From: a virus
IMG/VR virus record: IMGVR_UViG_3300002835_000794
Span: 1-29,584 of that record
Direction: 5' to 3' (one strand)
DNA length: 29,584 bases
Positions 16,001 through 22,595 of this stretch are shown here, in pieces. The notes beneath the pieces were generated by a model that saw nothing but the letters and a program-made list of their open reading frames with translations, was not told the DNA's origin and searched no databases. The number at the start of each line of letters is the position of its first letter. Position 1 is the stretch's first letter. Both the position numbers and the translations under genes were made by a program.

Positions 16001-19000
16001 GTGTAATGGTAACATTTGTTTCACCACAACCCGTGTAATTTAAAGTAGCCCCTGTTGATGCACCGATATTATAATTATATTCTATACAATCGTCAACAAC
16101 TGTAGTTGTTGTAGTTGTGGTGTTAATATCAACTTCTTGTTCGATTATTGAAAAATTATTTTCCTCAACCACAGTAACAATGTCTTCAGTGGTTAGTATT
16201 TGCGCTTCAAAAATATCGTTTGGTGTAAACATAGGGAATTTAGTAACTAAATCCCATAAATCGTATTTTGTACATCCAGCATAGAAAGAATCAATAATTT
16301 GAGTTATTTCTCCGTTATTTGAAACATTTGCTAATTCTTTTTCAACCAATAAATTCATTATTGATGGGTGGTCAACAATTATTTTAAAACTTACATTACC
16401 CTTTCTTGTTGAATTAGTATACGTGTATATTGGTTCAGTTCTACCTAAAAAAGTATTGTCCTTCCACCCTGTTGAAATATTCTCATTAAATGATAAGTCA
16501 TAAGGCGGGAACCACATAATCCTACCACCATTAGGACCTTTTTCACAAGCCGGTAAATCATCATAAGTGTAACCTTTTTTATTTGATGTTCTCCATGCTA
16601 AGTTTTCTAATGATAACATGTATTTTTTTACACGACCATCTTTAATACTATACCCATCAACAGGCGCAATATTTAAATTCCAAGTATTATCTAAAACTGA
16701 ATTTCCATAACCTCTAATGTTTCCATCACGTTTTTGAAGTTCGTCGTAAGTGTAGTATGGTCTATCTTTTGTAAAGACTCTACAATATTCATAACCTTGT
16801 GGTGTGTTAGTTCCTTGTGGTTTAGAATTTGGTGTGGTATATCTCACAACTCTTGAACCTTTTGTTAATTCTTGATACCCGTCATTAAATACTTTAGATA
16901 CCTGATTGATTGCCGTACCAACGTGTTCTTGGGGTTTTGTACTTCTTTGTCCCGCATCTACTAATTTTTGAGTAACATCTAAAATAGACCCCGGAGTAAA
17001 ACTCTTACTAGTTGATTTACTACTATCAAATCCAACTAAACTACCAAAATTAAATTCACTATTATCTTCAAATTGTTCACCTCCTCGACCTACTAATTTA
17101 CCAATACCAGGATTATTATCTTTTTCAGGACTTTTACTACCCGTCCAAGTTAAACCTCCAAAAATGCTAGCACCAATCCATTTTACACCATCTTTATTAG
17201 CACCAGCACCATAAAAGTTTCTAGTATTTATACCAAACTGTGTTTCATCTAACTGGTCACCTTCATATAGTTTACCCATACTTGAGTAAGATAGAACAGG
17301 TCCCATTGCTGAGGTTTTTCCGTCTTTCGCATATGGTAATTCTGAAGCCGGAGAAACTAACTCTATAATGTGATTTTTTCTATCTCCAATATAAAATACA
17401 CCAGCAGGTGCTAGTAGGTTGTTACCAATTTTATAATTTGGCCTATATGGGTTATATTTTAATTGGTCATAAAGAAGTTTTCTTGTAGCTATTGATGTAT
17501 ATTCAACAAGTAATTCTGAAGATGATTGATTTGCAGGTTGTAATGCACTAAACAAAGAACCTAAAGCCCCACCAATTAAAGATAATGGATTTTCATATGG
17601 TCCATTACCTATCGGGTCAGGGTAGTCAAAAATTTCACCAGGTATATATGAATACGGTGAATATAGGCCTGCAAGTTTCGCTGCAAAATTAATACCTTGA
17701 CCAAATAAAAAGTCGGGTGTTGTGATATTATATTTTCTAGCAATTATTGGCACATTACCCGTAAGCAATCCAATAGCGTTAAACGGGTCTGTGTTTGGTT
17801 TTGCCGATATTTCACCCGTTTCAGGATTAACGTTACCACTAAATAAATTTATTTGACCTAACGTCTGTTGGTACAGTTCTAATGCGACTCTATGTTTGAA
17901 CTCTTTATTTAAACTTTTTGCGCCAATATTAGCCAAATCAGAATCTTGTGTTAATGAACCATCAGACCCTGAAGGGTTATCACTTAATAAAATACTATAT
18001 GGAGTATATGTTGAAGGTAAGAATATAAATGTATTATCTGAATTAGCATAAGGTAATTGTAAAGCTACCGTTTGGAGTGTTTTAAACTCAGTAGGGTCAT
18101 ATTCACCGTCCCCTGTTGCGTATTTGTTAGATAGGTATGCTTGTGTTTCTTTTACTCCACTTACAAACTCTAATTCATTACCATACGTATCGGTTTCATC
18201 TAAATAATTTCCTTGTGGTATTATTAAATTTTTTTGTTTTCTATAAGGGTCTACCTCTTCGGTACTTTGACTTCCTTCGGGACCCCATGGATTTTGTAAA
18301 AAGTTTGGTTTTCTTTCATCAACACCAACCATTTCCAACTGACTATCTACAGTATCAGGATAACCATACTCACCTTCATTTGAATTTGTTTGTAAATTTT
18401 GGTTAATTACTACCGACGTGTTTGGTAGATTATCGGGTCCGTATTGATTTATAGCAAATAATACCGGTCTATCAGTTTCACCTTTATTTTCTAATTCACT
18501 ATTTACCGTATCAGGATAACCATACTCACCTTCATTTGGATTTGTTTGAAGATTATTGTTGATTGGTACTTGAGTGTTTGTTTGTATCTCAGGACCATAT
18601 TGGTTATTAGATATCAATGAAGGTCTATCTAAATTAGCGGTAGTTTCTAAACCACCTCCAACCGTATCTTGAACTGTATACTCACCCTCACCAATAGTAC
18701 TAATTACTTTATCGTTATTTATATACCATGCGGTTGAGCCAAAATCGGATAATCCGTTTTCAGGTCTATAAACATTTTTAATAATAATTTGTTTTTCGGT
18801 GTTGTTTCCAATAACTTCTAAATCACTTCCGATTGAATCAGGATAACCATACTCACCTTCATTTGATTTATAATTTTTATTATTATTGATTGGGACTATA
18901 TCGCCATAATCTTTTGCATTGGTTTGTGGACCATATTGATTAATTGGTAATAAAACTTTTTCTTGTTGATTTCCTATTTGTTCAACACTTGGGGAATCTA

Positions 19001-19148
19001 TCGGTACTAAATCATTTATATTAAATTCGTTAGAGCCAGGTTTTCCATCTTGTGAAAAGGCATTCTCTATCTTATATGGTGGAAGATTTCGCACCAAAAG
19101 TTTTTTTCTAAAATTTTCACTTGAATTAAATGATAGTGGACTCTCCAT
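13044..19148 (-). CDS. Giant multidomain baseplate protein with N-terminal repeats and OmpA-like domain
   Basis: 2034 residues. In order: a basic N-terminus; four tandem 52-57-residue repeats (about 70-285) with NQYGP and GEYGYPDT signatures; a long region ending in a domain at about 880-975 (IMWFPPYDLSF, FLGRTEPIYTYT, VSFKIIVDHPS) that resembles tube-initiator/adaptor beta domains; a Cys-containing domain at about 1010-1085 between two threonine runs; an OmpA-like domain at about 1110-1345 (SFDLEASASSV, NLSKRRGDSVLQWL, and MACRRTKI at its end); a Thr/Pro/Gln-rich linker (about 1350-1430); a second conserved structural domain at about 1510-1610 (PPICILRVGDFF, IDSISLKYDDGKFDLN, FSFIGAHGLAGPV, LQNALSFNYYAN); and a charged C-terminus. 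The gene follows the tape measure and is coupled to the gp53-like gene, so a tube-initiator or baseplate hub/wedge role is likely. Exact T4 equivalent (gp48/gp54 region?) is unclear. Confidence 0.75.
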   Translation of the reverse strand: MESPLSFNSSENFRKKLLVRNLPPYKIENAFSQDGKPGSNEFNINDLVPIDSPSVEQIGNQQEKVLLPINQYGPQTNAKDYGDIVPINNNKNYKSNEGEYGYPDSIGSDLEVIGNNTEKQIIIKNVYRPENGLSDFGSTAWYINNDKVISTIGEGEYTVQDTVGGGLETTANLDRPSLISNNQYGPEIQTNTQVPINNNLQTNPNEGEYGYPDTVNSELENKGETDRPVLFAINQYGPDNLPNTSVVINQNLQTNSNEGEYGYPDTVDSQLEMVGVDERKPNFLQNPWGPEGSQSTEEVDPYRKQKNLIIPQGNYLDETDTYGNELEFVSGVKETQAYLSNKYATGDGEYDPTEFKTLQTVALQLPYANSDNTFIFLPSTYTPYSILLSDNPSGSDGSLTQDSDLANIGAKSLNKEFKHRVALELYQQTLGQINLFSGNVNPETGEISAKPNTDPFNAIGLLTGNVPIIARKYNITTPDFLFGQGINFAAKLAGLYSPYSYIPGEIFDYPDPIGNGPYENPLSLIGGALGSLFSALQPANQSSSELLVEYTSIATRKLLYDQLKYNPYRPNYKIGNNLLAPAGVFYIGDRKNHIIELVSPASELPYAKDGKTSAMGPVLSYSSMGKLYEGDQLDETQFGINTRNFYGAGANKDGVKWIGASIFGGLTWTGSKSPEKDNNPGIGKLVGRGGEQFEDNSEFNFGSLVGFDSSKSTSKSFTPGSILDVTQKLVDAGQRSTKPQEHVGTAINQVSKVFNDGYQELTKGSRVVRYTTPNSKPQGTNTPQGYEYCRVFTKDRPYYTYDELQKRDGNIRGYGNSVLDNTWNLNIAPVDGYSIKDGRVKKYMLSLENLAWRTSNKKGYTYDDLPACEKGPNGGRIMWFPPYDLSFNENISTGWKDNTFLGRTEPIYTYTNSTRKGNVSFKIIVDHPSIMNLLVEKELANVSNNGEITQIIDSFYAGCTKYDLWDLVTKFPMFTPNDIFEAQILTTEDIVTVVEENNFSIIEQEVDINTTTTTTTVVDDCIEYNYNIGASTGATLNYTGCGETNVTITLLTSGKTGSFCSVTKSKPFFQISDTSNTLIPTGKACKKTTTSSSTTDDNETPTTIKEKYKDLAFYFDNNFPDGTSTYDTTVSNDYKYWYDLYIGSKNKYLNDGNGSKYAKALNKIFAYNDSAKVDRTSYVLGSGLTENAKIKYLSDFIDTTKENVEKFFNYIEENYTLLTNFVQDIGKLLDEGRDVSFDLEASASSVNSSANNYNLNLSKRRGDSVLQWLYKQKTPQGKSFNDFKGTKLKITEKYTGNNVEIQDTKYKFVDCNKPFETTKEEGTVSVNAMACRRTKISNILPSENISQTQNPPEETPNTQTNQELSGQDYQVTGQVTETTTTTTTPQQPNVSTDPRVNQPENSTPSSNTPPNTREQEVQTQQLQQRKDITKRLARKLLTECNYFEYIKQTDPMVYDGIKSKIKGFHPAFHSITPEGLNARLVFLQQCMRPGDTIPTVSQSDSGQQSLLYNDVSNSAFGAPPICILRVGDFFHTKVAIDSISLKYDDGKFDLNPEGIGIQPMIASVDISFSFIGAHGLAGPVAKLQNALSFNYYANTEMYDERAEATDNLDLSVYDAQVLSQVRDELNVIDTKAPRPEINNGGVTIGKTLTNVLNIDTTQTTGTIEYKDVMTEFANISKSYFETTTATLSKVNDDFLLGGLQILTKDRKFTEGYFNSLGGNLSNTANIFGYSDSFQTKIENLTTQTKNDVDNGLCPLLAGLNNEPFIDVQIRKIKRQIKIEIDNRAQVIAYELQGYSDQISTNELTLVSLIDKINYVSNSHDGFIKKNNSVIVYNVSGTTEVTQPTTAVDTLQELIQDSYLIKDDLNTYYQKLIDFGLIPTGVYDYSDNFTQDMYLPNNNTTQNETRFFMMFGKPICDDPDSFADIIINEALPNANSEDKGKWKTFFDNKLKSPETGLQSIYLTSKTIVDKNVEDFKTQYFNSTFTNYKPYNIDKQRLMWYESQVPATSPYDRDLTNIYSSRNSSGDKFNLKKKFN
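18278..18941 (-). repeat. Four tandem coding repeats (52-57 residues each)
   Basis: Within the 2034-residue protein, residues about 70-290 hold four consecutive units that start NQYGP (or NVYRP) and contain N-GEYGYPDT (or GEGEYTVQDT) about 30 residues in, followed by a partial fifth start (NPWGPEG). Three of the units share a near-identical DNA stretch, ggataaccatactcacct on the plus strand, around 18359, 18513 and 18841. The second unit has diverged. The high DNA identity suggests recent duplication or recombination. Confidence 0.85.
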
Positions 19149-19161
19149 TCAGCCTTTTTAT

Positions 19162-19169
19162 GATAAATA
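19162..19169 (-). promoter_or_regulatory. Late-promoter-like motif, one mismatch
   Basis: TATTTATC on the minus strand, 13 bases before the ATG of the 2034-residue gene. This is the same spacing as for the motif before the 74-residue gene. Confidence 0.35.
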
Positions 19170-19186
19170 GATTGTTTTAGTTTTTT

Positions 19187-20989
19187 TTAGGATAGAACCC
19201 CTTGTTGTTTTTTATATTCATTCATCTTATAAAGGACCGTATCCATTATTTGTTTTTGGACTTGTGGTGAATTAAACATTTTTGTTATTTGTCCCGGGTC
19301 TCCACCAATAGAGCCAGTCAGATTAATATTTATATCTATTTTACCACCAATACCTCCACCACCACCTTTATTAAGTGCATCTGTTAAATTAGTACCCATA
19401 GCAACTTCATCCCCAACAATCCCTTCATATAATTTACCTTTAGCTAATAATTGTGGGGCGTCACCAGTTGCGCCATATAATAAATCTTTTGTTTTAATTT
19501 TAACTTTAGCCTCGTTTTCTGACTCCGATTTTTTTGTAGCCTCGTCGGCAATATCTTGAGGGGACTTATTTTCCTTAAAATCTTTGTTTGCATAATAATC
19601 TGCAATATCTGACACACTTTGGGTAACTGCGTCGGTACTAGTTGTTGCCACTTCACCCGCACCTTTACTTCCTTTTTTAATTTTTTCTTCTAAATCTTTT
19701 CTTTCTTGTGGAGAAAGATTTTTCATTATTGTTTCTTTAATCGTTCTAATATCAATAGCTTGGTTTTCAGCTATAGTAAGTTGGTCTACGGCTAATTGTT
19801 TATCATCCATTTTCATTTTTTCTTGATACTCAGCAAGAGCTTTGTCTAATTCGGCTTTTTTACCTGTATCTTTCAGAATTTCATCAAGAGTTTTACCTTG
19901 TGTGTCAAATCCGGGTACATCAACCATAATTTTACCAGAACCTTTTTGTATGGTTGTAAGACCTGCTAATAATCCTTTACTTTCCTCAGAAACCTTTGAT
20001 AAGTCAATCGCATTTTCAATAAATTCTAATTTTGCAGCTTCTCTACCCGCTTCTGCCATTTTTTCAAAATCACCACCAACAATATTAGCCTGTTCACGTA
20101 ATCTGTATAAATCCTGTGTTGACGCCTCAAACTGACCTGTACTTTTATTAAACGCATATGCGGATTTTGTCGATTTAACTAATTCTTCTTGTAACCCTTC
20201 CATATTTGTTTGAGCCATGTGAAGAAGTTGGAATGGGTCTCCTAATTTACCAACAGCCCCACCAAGCATTTGAAAACTTGCTGCAGCTTGCATAGCACCC
20301 TCAGGGTCCAAAACTTTACTTTGTAATGATGCGGCACCAATGTCCTGAATTGATGTTCTTAACATTTGAGCTTGTTTAACCATTTTACTTAAACCTTCTA
20401 CCCCGTCTTTAAAACCAAAACCAGATAATTTTTTTAAGTTAGTGTTAACTTCACCAATAAATTTACTAGCATTAAGACCAAGTTTTATAGCCTCCTTTCG
20501 CATTTTGTTCATTTCTTCTAATGCTTCTTGTTGGGTTCCACCATATCTAATCATTTCGGCCACCATTTTTCCAACTGATTCTGCCGTCATCCCCGCCAAT
20601 TTTGAAAACTGAACCATATTTGAAATATTTTCAGTACTACTTCCAACCATTCTACCCATTTCTCCTGACATTCCTTGTATAACATCTAGTGAGTCTTTGA
20701 ATGTGGCGCCAATATCTAAATTTGTTTTATATGCTTCGTAAAGTTGTTGATTAAAATTTGCAGAGTTGAAGGCGACTCCCCCCATACTTCTTTGTAAACT
20801 CTTTGCAGAGTTTTCCATTGAAACTATTTGTTGGGAAACATTTTCAAAAACTGTTTTAACGTTTGGTCCAACAAAATTAGTTACCGCATCTTTTAATTGG
20901 TTAATTTGGTCTAATACGTCTCTACCGCCAGTGTATTCTGATGCATTACCAGCTGAGGTGGTATCGGTAGATTGGTCTATAAAAAACAT
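19187..20989 (-). CDS. Tail tape measure protein, T4 gp29-like
   Basis: Sets tail length and is ejected into the cell ahead of the DNA. The 600 residues are nearly the same as T4 gp29 (590), predicting a tail of about 100 nm. The protein is almost wholly helical: long helices with alternating charged and hydrophobic residues (for example FENVSQQIVSMENSAKSLQR, VGKMVAEMIRYGGTQQEALE and MKMDDKQLAVDQLTIAENQA). Methionine-, glycine- and alanine-rich segments in the middle (about 190-260, with AMQAAASFQMLGGAVGKLG) are compatible with membrane insertion. A GGGGGIGG linker near residue 553 precedes a beta-looking IDININLTGSIGG segment and a final helix. It directly follows the gp26-like gene and its frameshift extension, the classic chaperone-then-tape-measure order, and precedes the baseplate genes. 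No enzyme domain is visible. Confidence 0.85.
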   Translation of the reverse strand: MFFIDQSTDTTSAGNASEYTGGRDVLDQINQLKDAVTNFVGPNVKTVFENVSQQIVSMENSAKSLQRSMGGVAFNSANFNQQLYEAYKTNLDIGATFKDSLDVIQGMSGEMGRMVGSSTENISNMVQFSKLAGMTAESVGKMVAEMIRYGGTQQEALEEMNKMRKEAIKLGLNASKFIGEVNTNLKKLSGFGFKDGVEGLSKMVKQAQMLRTSIQDIGAASLQSKVLDPEGAMQAAASFQMLGGAVGKLGDPFQLLHMAQTNMEGLQEELVKSTKSAYAFNKSTGQFEASTQDLYRLREQANIVGGDFEKMAEAGREAAKLEFIENAIDLSKVSEESKGLLAGLTTIQKGSGKIMVDVPGFDTQGKTLDEILKDTGKKAELDKALAEYQEKMKMDDKQLAVDQLTIAENQAIDIRTIKETIMKNLSPQERKDLEEKIKKGSKGAGEVATTSTDAVTQSVSDIADYYANKDFKENKSPQDIADEATKKSESENEAKVKIKTKDLLYGATGDAPQLLAKGKLYEGIVGDEVAMGTNLTDALNKGGGGGIGGKIDININLTGSIGGDPGQITKMFNSPQVQKQIMDTVLYKMNEYKKQQGVLS

Positions 20990-21000
20990 AATTTTTTATT

Positions 21001-21008
21001 TATAAATA
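21001..21008 (-). promoter_or_regulatory. Late-promoter-like TATTTATA motif
   Basis: TATTTATA on the minus strand, 11 bases before the tape measure ATG and just past the end of the frameshift extension. It is part of a longer palindrome-like TATTTATAAATA, so TATAAATA, the T4 late consensus, is also present on the same strand. Confidence 0.45.
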
Positions 21009-21013
21009 GTTAT

Positions 21014-21187
21014 TTAAGATTTTTTGAATGAATCTAATAACTTTTCAACAAAATATTTCCTTTCAAAAACAGGCATTTTCATTATATCAGAATATGAAAA
21101 ATTACCATACTTAACTAAAAAGAAAATTTCATCTAAAACAATTTGTTTATATTGTAAAGAAAGGCCGAAAAAATTCAGCCCCAAAGG
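21014..21187 (-). CDS. Frameshift extension of the gp26-like protein, tail chaperone second half (gp51-like)
   Basis: An open frame of 57 codons overlaps the last ~14 codons of the gp26-like gene in the +1 frame and runs on for 133 bases past its stop codon, ending just before the tape measure gene. It has no good start of its own near the overlap (first ATG is only about 22 residues from its end). The translated segment looks like a genuine helical protein: QYKQIVLDEIFFLVKYGNFS, SDIMKMPVFERKYFVEKLL and DSFKK. The only gene-free-looking gap of the tail block is filled by it. Tail phages commonly make a short and a frameshifted long chaperone from the genes before the tape measure (lambda gpG/gpGT; gp26/gp51 occupy this role in T4-like phages). 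Production would need a +1 or -2 slip; the gp26-like frame carries TTT TTT C at 21173-21167 within the overlap. A separate, non-ATG start is the alternative. Confidence 0.65.
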   Translation of the reverse strand, partial: PLGLNFFGLSLQYKQIVLDEIFFLVKYGNFSYSDIMKMPVFERKYFVEKLLDSFKKS

Positions 21188-21905
21188 CTAACTCAACGCT
21201 TACCTTTTCTCCTGACGGGGCTATTACTGTTTTTTTAACATCTAATTTAGGTTCACATTCATTAATAAATTTTCTTAATGATTTAGAGTCTGAAATTGGC
21301 ATTTGATTAACGAATCTAGATATTTTTTCTCTATCGGTGTCATTTTCTATTGATATGATGTGTTTTTCTATTCTCTTAGTTACTATTGGAACTACCATAC
21401 CAATAGGGTATTGTTCATTGATTTTATCTAATTCTCTAGTGTCAGATAATGTTAAAAGTTTTAATTCAACTTTTTTATTTGTTTTAGGTAAAACGTATTC
21501 AAAATTTCCATTTGAATTTTTTTTATGTGCGGAGTATATGTAATTAATTTCATCAAATAAAAGGGTAACTTCAAATCTATCACCTGTTTTAGGGTCGGAT
21601 AGTGAATATGTATAGTCTGAACCAAATGCGGTATTTCTTAAAAATAATAATATCGCCTTTACATCACTATCTATTAATTGACTAATGTCAAAACCCGGCT
21701 CATAAATTTTATTTTTTAATAAATTATATATTAAACCTTCTTTAGCGGTGTTTTGAGAAAGAATTAAATTTTCGTCAGAAGCTGTTAAATAACCAACTTT
21801 TAATGATTCTTTTTTAGGCTTATAAGATTCACCACCACTAGGTAATTTAACTATATCATGTGGAAGATTGAAATCCATTTGTCCGTATTGTGTACTTTGG
21901 TCCAT
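21147..21905 (-). CDS. gp26-like baseplate/tail-assembly chaperone (T4_baseplate family)
   Basis: 252 residues; T4 gp26 is 208. The family start signature is clear: DIVKLPSGGESYKPKKESLKV matches the 'LPS-G--Y' opening, followed by VGYLTASDENLILSQNT ('T--DE--L'). The rest is alternating helices and strands, e.g. DVKAILLFLRNTAFGSDYTY, which matches the usual region for recognising tail components, and LSDTRELDKINEQYPIGMVV. The C-terminus ends AEFFRPFFTI, close to the aromatic tail usual in this family. It lies between the tail tube gene and the tape measure gene, exactly where tail-assembly chaperones are found. The last codons overlap another open frame (21014-21187) that likely extends part of the product by frameshifting. 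A terminator (21953-21977) separates it from the tube gene, so it needs its own promoter; a motif with one mismatch (TATTTACA, 21949-21942) lies 36 bases before the start. Confidence 0.78.
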   Translation of the reverse strand: MDQSTQYGQMDFNLPHDIVKLPSGGESYKPKKESLKVGYLTASDENLILSQNTAKEGLIYNLLKNKIYEPGFDISQLIDSDVKAILLFLRNTAFGSDYTYSLSDPKTGDRFEVTLLFDEINYIYSAHKKNSNGNFEYVLPKTNKKVELKLLTLSDTRELDKINEQYPIGMVVPIVTKRIEKHIISIENDTDREKISRFVNQMPISDSKSLRKFINECEPKLDVKKTVIAPSGEKVSVELAFGAEFFRPFFTI

Positions 21906-21952
21906 AGTTTTTTTCTTTAAAAATAACTTGACTTTATCTTATGTAAATAAAA

Positions 21953-21977
21953 AATCCCACCTAAAATAGATGGGATT
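21953..21977 (-). terminator. Rho-independent terminator after tail tube gene
   Basis: Inverted repeat AATCCCA/TGGGATT (21953-21959 with 21971-21977), extendable past one mismatch by CTA/TAG to a three-base loop. On the minus strand TTTTTT follows. It lies 21 bases past the tail tube stop and would limit transcripts of this highly expressed gene. Confidence 0.85.
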
Positions 21978-21998
21978 AAATAATATTTTATTTTGTTT

Positions 21999-22487
21999 TT
22001 AGTATACCAAGATACATCTATCAGGTCTCAATGTTGCTTTAACAGTAATCAAACCATCTTCACTATAACCTAATGAGTCAAAATCAACATTTGTTAAGAA
22101 ACATCCTTGTAAAATCCATTTCTCAACAGCAACACCAGTTGGGTCTAACATTTCAAGGTCAACATCTTTTTTGTAACCTGCAGCATAACCCATACGTCCT
22201 GTTACTGATTCAGCATGTAAACGAACCCATTCCATAAGTGCTTGTGATGCAGAAGGACCAATTGGGTCACGGAATGTAACATCTATTGAACCCCATTTAA
22301 ATTGACCTGCAACATATGTTTCAGTATTTAAGAACGGAATTGGAACTTCTTTAATTTCAATTTTTGGTCTTGAAGCACTTTCAACATACCAAGAATTAAT
22401 TCCCAAAGAAGATGGGAAAGTTATAATAAACCTATTTTTTCTTTTAGGTTCATATTGAAAGGGCATTTTCATTAACAAATCAGCCAT
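21999..22487 (-). CDS. Tail tube protein, T4 gp19-like
   Basis: Major tail tube subunit, stacked in hexameric rings inside the sheath. The 162 residues match T4 gp19 (163). The fold signatures are present: N-terminal FQYEPKRKNRFIITFP ('KRKNRF' is typical), a WYVESASRPKIEIKEVPIPF segment, the WGSIDVTFRDPIGPSAS strand and loop, a central helix (ALMEWVRLHAESVTG), and the terminal VDFDSLGYSEDGLITVKATL with RPDRCILVY, the usual 'tail-protein' ending strand. It follows the sheath gene at a distance, separated by two inserted genes, and is followed by a strong terminator. A late-promoter-like motif lies 33 bases upstream. Confidence 0.95.
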   Translation of the reverse strand: MADLLMKMPFQYEPKRKNRFIITFPSSLGINSWYVESASRPKIEIKEVPIPFLNTETYVAGQFKWGSIDVTFRDPIGPSASQALMEWVRLHAESVTGRMGYAAGYKKDVDLEMLDPTGVAVEKWILQGCFLTNVDFDSLGYSEDGLITVKATLRPDRCILVY

Positions 22488-22520
22488 GTCTATTTATTTT
22501 TTTGTTTCTTTTATTTTTAT

Positions 22521-22528
22521 TATAAATA
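22521..22528 (-). promoter_or_regulatory. Late-promoter-like TATTTATA motif before tail tube gene
   Basis: Exact TATTTATA on the minus strand in GGATATATTTATAATAAAAA, 33 bases before the tail tube ATG. The distance equals that of the motif before the sheath gene. The rest of the 108-base gap shows only A/T-rich sequence. Confidence 0.5.
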
Positions 22529-22595
22529 TATCCAACTAAATTTTTTTCTATTTACTTTGTAATATTTAAAAATTATTCTTGCATTATAAGTATTT

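Noticed and set aside
18278-18941. Regularly spaced DNA repeats that might look like a CRISPR array
   Set aside because: Repeat spacing is 150-330 bases, repeats are in frame and encode a conserved peptide within a long gene.
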